NCBI GenBank assembly: GCA_038318895.1
Contig: JBBQCS010000003.1
Location: 1-64,000, forward strand
Length of the DNA: 64,000 nucleotides
Source of the DNA: UBA11222 sp030652895
Lineage (GTDB): Bacteria > Pseudomonadota > Alphaproteobacteria > UBA11222
Direction: 5' to 3'
The notes under the pieces were generated by a model that did no database searches, was not told the DNA's origin, and worked only from the letters and a program-made list of their open reading frames with translations. The translations under genes and the position numbers were made by a program. Positions 52,922-61,230 of the stretch are shown here, in pieces. Position 1 is the first letter of the stretch. Every line of letters begins with the position of its first letter.

Positions 52922-55918
52922 CTACAGATCCCGGCGATATGTCGCCATGAAGTCTTTCAGGGTGTCAAGGCCCGCAATGGTGCTGGCCAGTTGGCGAAAT
53001 GCCACACCATTGTTGGCGCTTGAGCGGCTGATGACATCAAAGCTGTCGGCATAGGGACTGGCAGCCATCTGCGCGTCATAGCGGGTGCGCATCTTGTCCA
53101 GGCCATCCTGTTGTCCCGCCAGCGCATAGGCAATCGCCGCCCGCATAATGCGCCCCTGCAACGGTGCGTCCAAAGGTTTATCGGAAGGCGGCGGCCCGCT
53201 GTCGGCTAGAACTTTATCAAGACTCGAAGCCGCCTTTGGCCAGTCCTGGGCTGCCCAGTAAATATCCGCACGCAGCAAATTTGCGTCGGGAACATCCACT
53301 CCGGCTATGAGTTCAAGAGCCTGTTCAAATTCGGAAAGCTCGCTCAGCGCCCGCGCCTCCAGAATTAGGCGCCTAAAGGTCAAGTCCTCCGGCAATCGTG
53401 TCTGGCGCGTGCGGCGGATCGTATCCAGCGCCTTATCCGGCTGTTTATCCAGTAACTGAATGACCGCCAGCCGCACCGCCACCTGCGCTTTCGCGGTGCC
53501 GTCTAAACGATAGCGCACCTGGTGATCCAGTAATTCGATGGCTTCGTCCAGCAGGTCAACTGCCACCAGGCGTTCGCCCAATCGGCGGATCATTTCATCA
53601 CCGTCAGCGCCGAGTGGTGTCAATTCACGAAAATCATAGTATAATGCTAGCGCTTTGACTGCAGGCATCGTACTTGAGCCATTCCTCAAATAAAGATCTG
53701 CAAAAATTTCATTCATACTATCAGCTATATGGGATGAACGCTCCGTATTCGGATAGTAAGTGACCGCACTGCGCATCACCGAAAGCGACTCGCGGTACGC
53801 GCCATTCGCAGCGTAACGCTTTCCTAGCGCCTCGAGAATCTTTAGCTCCGTATCATCCCCGCGCCAGGCGTACCGTAACCCTTCAAGCTGCTCGATCGCC
53901 TTGGCGTTATCCATGCTACCCAGCTTATTCAACAGCAACAAACGCGATAGTCTGGCGGGCGTTTCGGTTGGCCGGTAATGTGTTGCAATCACCTTGTCGT
54001 AAGCATCCAGCGCCGCGTCATTTTTTCCGCGCACCTCAAGAAGGTTGGCTTGCAGCAACCTGCCCTCGCTCGCCATTTGCGGCGTGAGCGTGTCAATTTT
54101 AACATTATTCAATTCGCGCTGGGCGCGGTCATTTTCACCCATCGCCAATGCCGCAGTTCCCGCCAATATCCGCAGTTCCGCGCGTATTTGGGGTGAATAT
54201 TTACCCATGACAGCCAAGCCGCTATCGAATGCGATAAGCGCCTCTTTCCAGGAGTTCTGCCGCGCCTTGACAGCCCCCAGCCATAATTTTGCGTGTGAAT
54301 CATTTTTTAATCCGTTATCCGACAGATCTCGTTCCGCCTCGTCCAGGCGCCCCAGATAATAATTCGTTACACCGGACAGTCCGCGAAAATAAGGATCGTT
54401 AATGATATTTGCGTCCTCACTGGCCATGATATTCAGTATACCGCGCGCCTCCGCCTCGAGCCCGTGGGCAAGATGAAATTGGGCCAGACTCATTTGGCCG
54501 CTTCTGCGTTCCACAAGTTTTGTTGCCGCGACATTTGCGCGCAACTGCTGGCGGGTAGCGTAGAAATTTTCAGCAGTGCCGCGCTTCCAGCGGTCAAACT
54601 CCATATAGGCTGGGGGTTGCGGCGTTATTTTCCCGGTGCCATTTTTCCCAAGCGAGCGCACCACCTCATCGGACATTTGCAGGCCCGCCGCAGATGTAAT
54701 CATAACCGATCCGGGCGCGGCACTTACTTTTAGCTGATCAGACCGCAACACGATTGCCACGCCCTGACTTGTTGGCAACAGTTCAAAGTCAACATATTTC
54801 CGGCTTTCCACAACTGCCTGGGTCGCCTCCAGAACCGGCGAAATCATAATGGTGTCGCCCACAGTCGGATCAATCACAGCGAACGGACCAGTCGGGTTGC
54901 CCGCACGCACCCGGACCAGCCCCCCCGGTTCCGCCTCGGGTTCACGCACGACAGGCAATATTCCATCGGGCGTACCTGCCTCGCGCAGAAGATCGACCTG
55001 CCACACCGAATGACGCCGCGCAACCCTGGGCAAATAACCTGGCGCAACTTTGAACGCCAGCACCGTTGAGTCCTGATCATCCAGTTGCTCGGCCTTCATA
55101 ATTACATCGCGTCTCAATAATGAGACGATCGATAAATCGACGTGGGCAGGTTTATCGAACACTACCCATAAATAATCGCCACGTAAAAATACTGCGCCCG
55201 CTACATCTTTGGGAAATGGAAAACGCATCCGCAAACCACCGGCAATTTCTTTTACCCGCATTTCAAAGTCTATCTGGCCGCCCTTGGTTACCGCGGCATC
55301 TTTTTCATCCTCAATCATTTTTGCTTTGGCCAGCGCTGCGCCGATAGCCTGATCTTCGGCCTCTTGCTTTTTCTGCTGCTCCAGCGCAATAGCCGCTGCG
55401 CGGTCCGCCTCCGCTTCAGCTTCGCTGCGTTCCGATATGATTTTTGCGGCTGCTATTCTGGGTGGCGTCATTGTAACCGGCGTCGCCGGCTTTTCAGGTG
55501 GCATAACCGGTGTTTTTTCCGCCACCTTATCGTCGGCGGGCGGTGCCATTAATAAATCAATGACTACGACCTTATCGAATTGCCTGGTCTTTAAACCGAA
55601 CTCCCGCCGAAGAGGAAAACGTACTTCCCGGCCGTCTTTGCCTATTACCGGCTTGCCAACAAAGTCAGCCAGTTTCTGTTCAAAAACCGCATAATTGGCC
55701 GTGAACGGCTTATCGAAAACTATGCGCAGTTGTTTTCCCTTAATCTCGGCTCGGTACCCCGTCTTGGTAGGCCATTCAAAAACGATCCGTCCATATTCGG
55801 CATGCACGCCCGCACGTGTTTTTACCGCCTGCTGCGCCATAGCCGGCGCGGCACCAAACGCAAAACAGACCGTCAGCAGAAGCATATAGACGCTATAGCG
55901 GAACATGTTACTTCTCAT
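52922..55918 (-). CDS. Large periplasmic TPR protein in flagellar operon
   Basis: This is a 998-residue exported protein that I cannot name. A signal peptide (MLLLTVCFAFGAAPAMA) is followed by two beta-rich AMIN-like segments (about 35-130: TGYRAEIKGKQLRIVFDKPF; about 215-310: GAVFLRGDYLWVVFDKPAHV). A charged, Ala/Glu-rich probable coiled coil lies between them (about 140-210). From about residue 480 it is helical with many TPR-like pairs (GVTNYYLGRLDEAERDLSDN; AEQLGY-type helices). Its ATG overlaps the stop of the second MotB-like gene (ATGA). It is the last gene of the fliL-led operon. The beta plus TPR layout recalls Campylobacter PflA, a periplasmic stator scaffold, but this is analogy only. 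Confidence 0.85.
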   Translation of the reverse strand: MRSNMFRYSVYMLLLTVCFAFGAAPAMAQQAVKTRAGVHAEYGRIVFEWPTKTGYRAEIKGKQLRIVFDKPFTANYAVFEQKLADFVGKPVIGKDGREVRFPLRREFGLKTRQFDKVVVIDLLMAPPADDKVAEKTPVMPPEKPATPVTMTPPRIAAAKIISERSEAEAEADRAAAIALEQQKKQEAEDQAIGAALAKAKMIEDEKDAAVTKGGQIDFEMRVKEIAGGLRMRFPFPKDVAGAVFLRGDYLWVVFDKPAHVDLSIVSLLRRDVIMKAEQLDDQDSTVLAFKVAPGYLPRVARRHSVWQVDLLREAGTPDGILPVVREPEAEPGGLVRVRAGNPTGPFAVIDPTVGDTIMISPVLEATQAVVESRKYVDFELLPTSQGVAIVLRSDQLKVSAAPGSVMITSAAGLQMSDEVVRSLGKNGTGKITPQPPAYMEFDRWKRGTAENFYATRQQLRANVAATKLVERRSGQMSLAQFHLAHGLEAEARGILNIMASEDANIINDPYFRGLSGVTNYYLGRLDEAERDLSDNGLKNDSHAKLWLGAVKARQNSWKEALIAFDSGLAVMGKYSPQIRAELRILAGTAALAMGENDRAQRELNNVKIDTLTPQMASEGRLLQANLLEVRGKNDAALDAYDKVIATHYRPTETPARLSRLLLLNKLGSMDNAKAIEQLEGLRYAWRGDDTELKILEALGKRYAANGAYRESLSVMRSAVTYYPNTERSSHIADSMNEIFADLYLRNGSSTMPAVKALALYYDFRELTPLGADGDEMIRRLGERLVAVDLLDEAIELLDHQVRYRLDGTAKAQVAVRLAVIQLLDKQPDKALDTIRRTRQTRLPEDLTFRRLILEARALSELSEFEQALELIAGVDVPDANLLRADIYWAAQDWPKAASSLDKVLADSGPPPSDKPLDAPLQGRIMRAAIAYALAGQQDGLDKMRTRYDAQMAASPYADSFDVISRSSANNGVAFRQLASTIAGLDTLKDFMATYRRDL

Positions 55919-56631
55919 GTGCCGAACTCTCGAACGACGAGCTCTACCACATCGTCCGCCGCCCCGGCGCTGGATGGCACAATGGAATGACCGACAGGAA
56001 TGATTGATAAAGTCAAACCGCTCTGCGCAAACATTCTTTTAACGATCATCGCACGGCTCAAGGAAAATTCCCACGCTGAGGCGAACCCTTCCGGTCCTGA
56101 AAGGGCCGGGCGTTCCGCGGCGGATGAATAGACATGAACTTCAACACGATTTTTGACAGACGCCAGGGACCGACCAATCGCCTCAAGCGCTGCGGAGGCG
56201 CTTTGCGTGGCCCGCGCTTTTTCCGGTTCGAACAGTAAATCAACTGGCAGGGCGATAACGACACGATCCGCCCTGCTATGAACGCGTGCGTTGGCAAGAA
56301 TCGGGTGGTTCCGGAATTTTTCCCTGATCACTGTTTCCAGATACCCAAGATCAATACCTTTTGGCTCCAGCACACGAAACGGCCTGGCTTCTTTCTCAAT
56401 TTCCAGAATGGATCGCTCACGCCCGGGCGAAAGCTCATCACTCAGTCCACTAACGATTGACTTCCAGGCTTCGGTTTGCAGATGAGACATGCTGAACAAC
56501 ATCACAAAAAACGCAAGCATCAAGGACATGAGATCGCTGAACGTCACGATCCACACATTATTGACTTCCGGCGCCGGAGGGGTAACCCCGGCCTCGTCTA
56601 TGTCAAAGGGAAAACCGCCATCATGCATCAT
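55915..56631 (-). CDS. MotB-like protein B (degenerate OmpA domain)
   Basis: This is a 238-residue MotB-type protein. The single membrane helix is VWIVTFSDLMSLMLAFFVML with Asp33 at the ion-binding position of MotB. A C-terminal OmpA-like domain follows (about 115-230). It keeps a SAWEFSLSRAMIV segment, which corresponds to the SNWxLSxxRA motif, but has VYSSAAERPA where peptidoglycan binders have GHTDxxG, and lacks the final NRRIEI. It therefore may not bind peptidoglycan in the usual way. It overlaps both neighbours by 4 bases. No motA is present in the window. Confidence 0.82.
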   Translation of the reverse strand: MMHDGGFPFDIDEAGVTPPAPEVNNVWIVTFSDLMSLMLAFFVMLFSMSHLQTEAWKSIVSGLSDELSPGRERSILEIEKEARPFRVLEPKGIDLGYLETVIREKFRNHPILANARVHSRADRVVIALPVDLLFEPEKARATQSASAALEAIGRSLASVKNRVEVHVYSSAAERPALSGPEGFASAWEFSLSRAMIVKRMFAQSGLTLSIIPVGHSIVPSSAGAADDVVELVVREFGT

Positions 56632-57335
56632 TGCCGGGCACCACCGGGTATTGCGCCATCTTCTGGTGAAGAAATTGCATAAAACGCGATTTCCAGTTTT
56701 GGCGCGTCACCTTCCAAAACCACAATGGAAATCGACTGCGGCGGCACATCTGCATCAGTCAGAGTACGAGCAAAACGGCTTGCCTGGCGGGCAATTACCG
56801 GAGCCTCTGATCCCATATTCGCCGCGTCCTCTGAAAATTCTTCCGGAACGCCGGCAATCCTGATTTCTATCATTGGCAGCGCCACGCCGGCGTCCGGCCG
56901 AAGCATCGCCCTGGCGATATCCAGCACCACGAGGCGCCCTTCCGGACTCAACACACCGGTGCGCGGGATGAATATTTTTTCACGATTCAGACGCACAACC
57001 AGTGTGCCATTTTCGCCGCGCAATAGCTTTACTTCGCCGGCCGCATCACGCCCACGCAGTGTGCTGACCATCGCATCAAGATACTTCTGGTCCAGCATGA
57101 CCACGCCGGTCTGAGAGGCAACTGTCCCAAATTCCGCCTTGACGGTCGACTTAGCAAATTTTTCCGTGAGGCTGCTGACCGTGGAGTCAACTTTTGACGG
57201 GTCGCGCGAAGACAGGCTGTAAAGCATGACAAAAAATGTCAGCATCAACGCTATAAGATCGCTGAACGTTACGATCCATCCTTGGCGGATAGGCCGAGGC
57301 GGCGTGATCGACATACCATGTTCATCCAAAATCAT
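56628..57335 (-). CDS. MotB-like protein A (degenerate OmpA domain)
   Basis: This is a 235-residue MotB-type protein. The membrane helix is GWIVTFSDLIALMLTFFVML with Asp26 in the ion-binding position, followed by a linker (SLSSRDPSKVDSTVSSL) and a beta/alpha domain from about 100. That domain has IEIRIAGVPEEFSED in place of the GHTD motif and PKLEIAFYAI in place of NRRIEI. The two MotB-like genes differ strongly in sequence outside the helix, so they are old paralogues, not a recent duplication. It follows cheZ by 29 bases. Confidence 0.82.
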   Translation of the reverse strand: MILDEHGMSITPPRPIRQGWIVTFSDLIALMLTFFVMLYSLSSRDPSKVDSTVSSLTEKFAKSTVKAEFGTVASQTGVVMLDQKYLDAMVSTLRGRDAAGEVKLLRGENGTLVVRLNREKIFIPRTGVLSPEGRLVVLDIARAMLRPDAGVALPMIEIRIAGVPEEFSEDAANMGSEAPVIARQASRFARTLTDADVPPQSISIVVLEGDAPKLEIAFYAISSPEDGAIPGGARQ

Positions 57336-57364
57336 ATTTTTTCCGCCAGCACAGATGACTGCGC

Positions 57365-57991
57365 TTAAAGATTATCAAACAACGCATCAATATCGTCCTG
57401 ACCGTTAGCAAGACCCGGCAACTGAGGGCCATTTAGCAGAGACGCCTCCTCGTCGTTCTCGCCACTATCGGTTTCATCAACACCTGGAAACAGAGCAACA
57501 AGTTTGGACACCCGTGACTCTATGCCTTGCAACGTATTGACGACTTTGCTGATACGTTGGCCGGTAACGTCCTGAAAGTTGGACGCTTCATAGATTTTCA
57601 TGACCAAGGCTTCCAATGCTTCCGCGTCCGCTCCGGTAAGACTGCTGCAGATACTTCCAAGTTTTTCAACTGAATCCAGAATCGCATTGGTCGCCTCTTC
57701 GGTCGCCATCACCACCGCATCCAGTTCGTCGGTTGCGTCCGGAATTTCGATTTCCCGCATGGCGTTTGGACGAATACTTGAGATTTCTTTACGGGCGTTC
57801 CCGATGAACTGTTGCATCTCATCTATCTGACTGCGCAGAGTTTCTAAATCCGGGTCCCTCGAGGTCTCCATCGACAGGCACATGTTTCGTAACAGGTCAG
57901 GCAGGAGATTAACGGGAATCGAATCTCCGGCCGACTGCTGTATCGCCGCCATTTGATCTGTAACTATGGATTCCAACCTTGCGCTTGTCAT
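57365..57991 (-). CDS. cheZ: Protein phosphatase CheZ
   Basis: This is a 208-residue helical CheZ-family protein, which dephosphorylates CheY-P. The catalytic segment is EASNFQDVTGQRISKVV with Asp141 and Gln145 at the positions of E. coli Asp143 and Gln147. The C-terminal tail QDDIDALFDNL resembles the CheY-binding peptide of E. coli CheZ. It lies within the flagellar motor operon, 36 bases after motE. CheZ in alphaproteobacteria is less common than phosphate-sink CheYs. Confidence 0.88.
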   Translation of the reverse strand: MTSARLESIVTDQMAAIQQSAGDSIPVNLLPDLLRNMCLSMETSRDPDLETLRSQIDEMQQFIGNARKEISSIRPNAMREIEIPDATDELDAVVMATEEATNAILDSVEKLGSICSSLTGADAEALEALVMKIYEASNFQDVTGQRISKVVNTLQGIESRVSKLVALFPGVDETDSGENDEEASLLNGPQLPGLANGQDDIDALFDNL

Positions 57992-58027
57992 TTACCTACT
58001 CCAGGTACGAATAATATTTGGGTAATC

Positions 58028-58684
58028 TTAGCCGGCGGAACCCGGCAATTTTCTCTGCTGAGCCATTTCCATTGTAAGGCGTTTTGCGGCGTCGGCGTTC
58101 ATCTTGCTCAACACTTCCGCCATCTTTGATTCAGCCATCCGGTTGGCAACCGCCAGTAGAACTTCCATATCCAACTGGTTAAATATGGCGGCAGCGCTTT
58201 TTGGCTTCATACTCTCATAAACCTGAACAAGCTTCGTGAGGCGTTCCTCCTCCTGCTTATCGAAACGTTCGATAAGCGCCGACACACTGGCTTCGATTTC
58301 CTTTAAACGGGTGATGCGCTCTTCAACCCGCTTTTCTGCCGCTGTTAACAGCGTCTCGCGTGTTTCAAGAGTCCTGGACTGACGCTCCAGTTCTTCGCGC
58401 CGGTCCGACAGTTTTTGCAGAAGCGCCACCTCGGATTCGCTCATGGTAGAGATGTCATTGGGATCGCTGGGTTTAACGGCGTCTTTTCCGGACGGTTGCG
58501 TTACCGCCTCTTCGACCGGATCCGCAGCGGGCGTTTCGGCTTTTGCTGCAGGAACGCCCGCACGAAATTCAGTCACACCGTCCCAAACGCCATCAATCTT
58601 CAGCCCAAATAGCAAAGCAATGGCCAACATCAATACCGGCAGTAAACGGATACGGTCCAGAAATTGATTTGCGATCGTATTCAT
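58028..58684 (-). CDS. motE: MotE-like flagellar protein (MgtE_N-like domain)
   Basis: This is a 218-residue protein with one N-terminal membrane helix or uncleaved signal (LLPVLMLAIALLFGLKI), a disordered acidic stretch, a coiled coil (about 85-150) and a C-terminal MgtE_N/FliG-like helical domain (KPKSAAAIFNQLDMEVLLAV ... MNADAAKRLTMEMA). This layout matches MotE proteins of alphaproteobacteria; in Sinorhizobium MotE is a periplasmic factor for MotC. Its ATG directly abuts the stop of the DUF6468 gene. Confidence 0.85.
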   Translation of the reverse strand: MNTIANQFLDRIRLLPVLMLAIALLFGLKIDGVWDGVTEFRAGVPAAKAETPAADPVEEAVTQPSGKDAVKPSDPNDISTMSESEVALLQKLSDRREELERQSRTLETRETLLTAAEKRVEERITRLKEIEASVSALIERFDKQEEERLTKLVQVYESMKPKSAAAIFNQLDMEVLLAVANRMAESKMAEVLSKMNADAAKRLTMEMAQQRKLPGSAG

Positions 58685-59185
58685 TTATCGCATTGCCCTT
58701 AATGCAAACCGCAGATCACCGCCGGCGGCGTTTTCCCTGGGGGACAAATCAGGTGTTATGGCGACAGGCTCGCCGGCCGATACGCCGTCGCGTTCAACCT
58801 GGCGGCGAAAGCCTTCATCAAGACGCGACAACGCATCAAGCGGTTCTGGCTTGCGACCGGCCGGGCGGCTGCTTGCCGGTGTTCCTGCCAGCCTGTCAGC
58901 CAAACTGTTACCTGACTCGACGATCATGCCAAGCTCATCCGCGATCGCGCGCCCAGCCTTCAATTTTTCAGATAGATCCCCGGATATGGACAAACTGTTC
59001 GAGCGCAACTGATCCACGCTAAGTCTGGCTTTATCAGCAGCTTCATTCAAATCCCGCACCACAATGTGCATTTCGTTTTGGCCATGACGCAGCGCTGCAA
59101 GGCGTCGATTTAGGATATAACAATATCCAATCGTCACGATGAGTAAAACCGCAACCAGGCTTTCCAGAATCAATCCTGCAGGCAT
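58685..59185 (-). CDS. DUF6468 flagellar-operon protein
   Basis: This is a 166-residue protein with one N-terminal membrane helix (ILESLVAVLLIVTIGYCYIL), a coiled coil (about 35-90, RDLNEAADKARLSVDQLRSN) and a disordered C-terminal third. The pattern fits DUF6468, found between fliM and motE in many alphaproteobacterial flagellar operons, with no known function. It lies 15 bases after fliM. Confidence 0.8.
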   Translation of the reverse strand: MPAGLILESLVAVLLIVTIGYCYILNRRLAALRHGQNEMHIVVRDLNEAADKARLSVDQLRSNSLSISGDLSEKLKAGRAIADELGMIVESGNSLADRLAGTPASSRPAGRKPEPLDALSRLDEGFRRQVERDGVSAGEPVAITPDLSPRENAAGGDLRFALRAMR

Positions 59186-59200
59186 TGGAGCCTCCTATTA

Positions 59201-60322
59201 CTAAACCCTCGCAGTACCTTTAATATTGTCGCTGATCCGAACCGAAATCTTGTTGCCCAACCGGCCCATCCTGCCATTCAGCAAATTTACAGTACCGCAA
59301 CGCATGCGAATATTGGCGTCCGGCCCGCAATTCAGCATAACGGTCTGACCAACATGGAAATTCATTACTTCACCAAGCGTTATGGCCTGCTCATCCAGCA
59401 CCGCCTCGATCGGGATTTCTGTATTCCATAGTTCCGTGGCCAGATGGTTTTCCCAAATCGAATCCCGGCCAAACTTTTCACCCATAAACATCTGCAAAAG
59501 CAGTTCGCGGATGGGCTCCAGCGTTGCGTACGGCAACGCAAGTTCAATGCGCCCGCCGCGGTCCTCCATATCAATCCGTAACCGCACTAAAATTGCGGCG
59601 TTCGCGGGTCTTGCAATGGCGGCGAAGCGGGGATTCGTCTCCATCCGATCAAGTTTGAAGGTCACTGGCGATAGCGGCTCAAAGGCCGCCGACATATCTT
59701 CAAGCACGACTTCGATCATGCGCTCAACAAGTGATCGCTCAATCGTTGTATAGGGGCGTCCTTCGATACGCATCGCGGCAGTGCCACGCCGACCGCCAAG
59801 CAATACGTCAACGATGGAATATATCAGGTTGGAATCGACGGTGAACAATCCATAATTGTCCCATTCCTCCGCCCTGTGCACGGCCAGAATAGCAGGCAAT
59901 GGAATCGAGTTAAGATAGTCCCCGAAACGCACCGAGGTGATATTATCCAGACTGACTTCGACATTGTCGGAGGTAAAATTGCGTAACGAAGTGGTCATCA
60001 TCCGTACCAGACGGTCAAACACGATTTCCAGCATCGGCAGGCGCTCGTAAGATACGAGCGCAGAGTTGATCATCGCCTTGATGCCGTTACGGTCTTCACC
60101 GTCGGAATCATCGCCGTCAAAACCCAGAAGGCTATCAATTTCGTCCTGGTTTAAGACGCGGCCAACAACGCCCGTCGTGGCGTCGTCTTCCTTATCGGTC
60201 ATGGCCTCCCATTCAGACGCCATATCTTCGCCGTCGGCGCCATCTCCTGCGCCGTCGGCCGCCATTTCAGCCTCCCACTGGGCGGCTATAGCGTCGTCAT
60301 CTAATTCTTCAACGTCCGCCAT
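59201..60322 (-). CDS. fliM: Flagellar motor switch protein FliM
   Basis: This is a 373-residue C-ring protein that binds CheY-P and sets rotation direction. An acidic N-terminal part with the LNQDEIDSLLGFD CheY-binding motif (about residue 56) is preceded by an unusual ~50-residue acidic extension (EELDDDAIAAQWEAEMAADG). The CheC-like middle domain (FGDYLNSIPLPAILAV; VDVLLGGRRG) and the C-terminal SpoA domain (TEIPIEAVLDEQAITLGEVM-like) are complete. It follows fliL by 32 bases. Confidence 0.94.
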   Translation of the reverse strand: MADVEELDDDAIAAQWEAEMAADGAGDGADGEDMASEWEAMTDKEDDATTGVVGRVLNQDEIDSLLGFDGDDSDGEDRNGIKAMINSALVSYERLPMLEIVFDRLVRMMTTSLRNFTSDNVEVSLDNITSVRFGDYLNSIPLPAILAVHRAEEWDNYGLFTVDSNLIYSIVDVLLGGRRGTAAMRIEGRPYTTIERSLVERMIEVVLEDMSAAFEPLSPVTFKLDRMETNPRFAAIARPANAAILVRLRIDMEDRGGRIELALPYATLEPIRELLLQMFMGEKFGRDSIWENHLATELWNTEIPIEAVLDEQAITLGEVMNFHVGQTVMLNCGPDANIRMRCGTVNLLNGRMGRLGNKISVRISDNIKGTARV

Positions 60323-60354
60323 TGTGACAGAATTTCCTTATTGAGATTCGAAGG

Positions 60355-60909
60355 CTATTGAATCAGCATTTCCTTAAACAGGACATCGCGCACCTTTATG
60401 GGTTGTACGGAGAGGTTTATACGCTGCAATAGCTCCTCCTTCAGCCGGACCATCCCTGCTGATCCGGACAAATCCTCAACCCGCATTTCACGCAGAAACA
60501 CCTGGAAATTGTCGACGATACGAGGCATCAGCGGCGCCAAATCCGTTTGTACTTTTGGATTGTCGATTTCGAGGGCAATGCGGATTTTAAGATAGGTCTC
60601 TTTCTTTCCCGAACTATTCAGGTTCACTAATATTTCGGGAAGATCGTAAAATACGGCTTTTTGCTTTTCTTCCCCGTGCTCGCCATCTGCGCTCTCCGCG
60701 TGCTCTTCACCGGATGATCCAAACACTCCCAGGAAGTAGGCCCCGACGCCGCCCCCGAATAAAAGCAACAGCAACGGGAGCGCTATATAAAGAGTAATGA
60801 ACTTCCCAGACAGACGTTTCTTCGCGGGCTCAGGCGTTATCGTCTCCCCACCTGCTGAGGCATCGTCTTCCTCGGGGGGAGTCGCATTCTTGTTATCTGA
60901 TTTAGCCAT
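60355..60909 (-). CDS. fliL: Flagellar basal body-associated protein FliL
   Basis: This is a 184-residue single-pass inner-membrane protein next to the stator. The cytoplasmic tail is acidic, the helix is FITLYIALPLLLLLFGGGVG, and the periplasmic SPFH-like domain has FYDLPEILVNLNSSGKKETY and LKIRIALEIDNP, with VLFKEMLIQ at the end. I start it at ATG 60909 (AAGGG upstream), not at the codon 17 residues earlier. It is the first gene of the minus-strand flagellar operon. A half-matched CtrA-like site (TTAA-N7-TTTT, 61001-61015) lies upstream. Confidence 0.92.
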   Translation of the reverse strand: MAKSDNKNATPPEEDDASAGGETITPEPAKKRLSGKFITLYIALPLLLLLFGGGVGAYFLGVFGSSGEEHAESADGEHGEEKQKAVFYDLPEILVNLNSSGKKETYLKIRIALEIDNPKVQTDLAPLMPRIVDNFQVFLREMRVEDLSGSAGMVRLKEELLQRINLSVQPIKVRDVLFKEMLIQ

Positions 60910-61158
60910 TTGTTTACCCTTGTTCAGCGCAATGGTGGATCGGTTTCGACCAGACCACACTCTAACTTCTGCTCAGCGATATCTTGGGCCTACCGGTGCT
61001 AAAACTATCGATTAAGGGTAAAGGAAATCTTTCTTTTTTCTGTTCTTGCTGGAAAAGGCGGTAATTTTTGCCGGGTAAATTGATCTGACGGGGGGAGCCG
61101 TTCATCTCTTCCACGCCGATAACACCGAGAAATCCGGGAATTTCGGAAAATCTGTCGT

Positions 61159-61174
61159 TGGCACGGCAAATGCA
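61159..61174 (+). promoter_or_regulatory. Sigma-54 promoter for flgFGAH
   Basis: TGGCACGGCAAATGCA matches the consensus TGGCACG-N4-TTGCA at all but one position, with GG (-24) and GC (-12) correctly 10 bases apart. The predicted start is near 61185, about 45 bases before flgF. It lies in the 321-base divergent gap between fliL and flgF. The rest of that gap holds no gene. An imperfect palindrome GGTAATTTTTGCC (61060-61072) about 100 bases upstream could be an activator (FlbD-like) site. Confidence 0.7.
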
Positions 61175-61230
61175 AGTGTTCTGGCACAGTCCACGTATGA
61201 CGCTGTAACGGCAGAAGCCACAGGAAAAAA

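Noticed and set aside
61001..61015. CtrA site upstream of fliL
   Set aside because: Only one half (TTAA) of TTAA-N7-TTAA matches; too weak to list as a feature.
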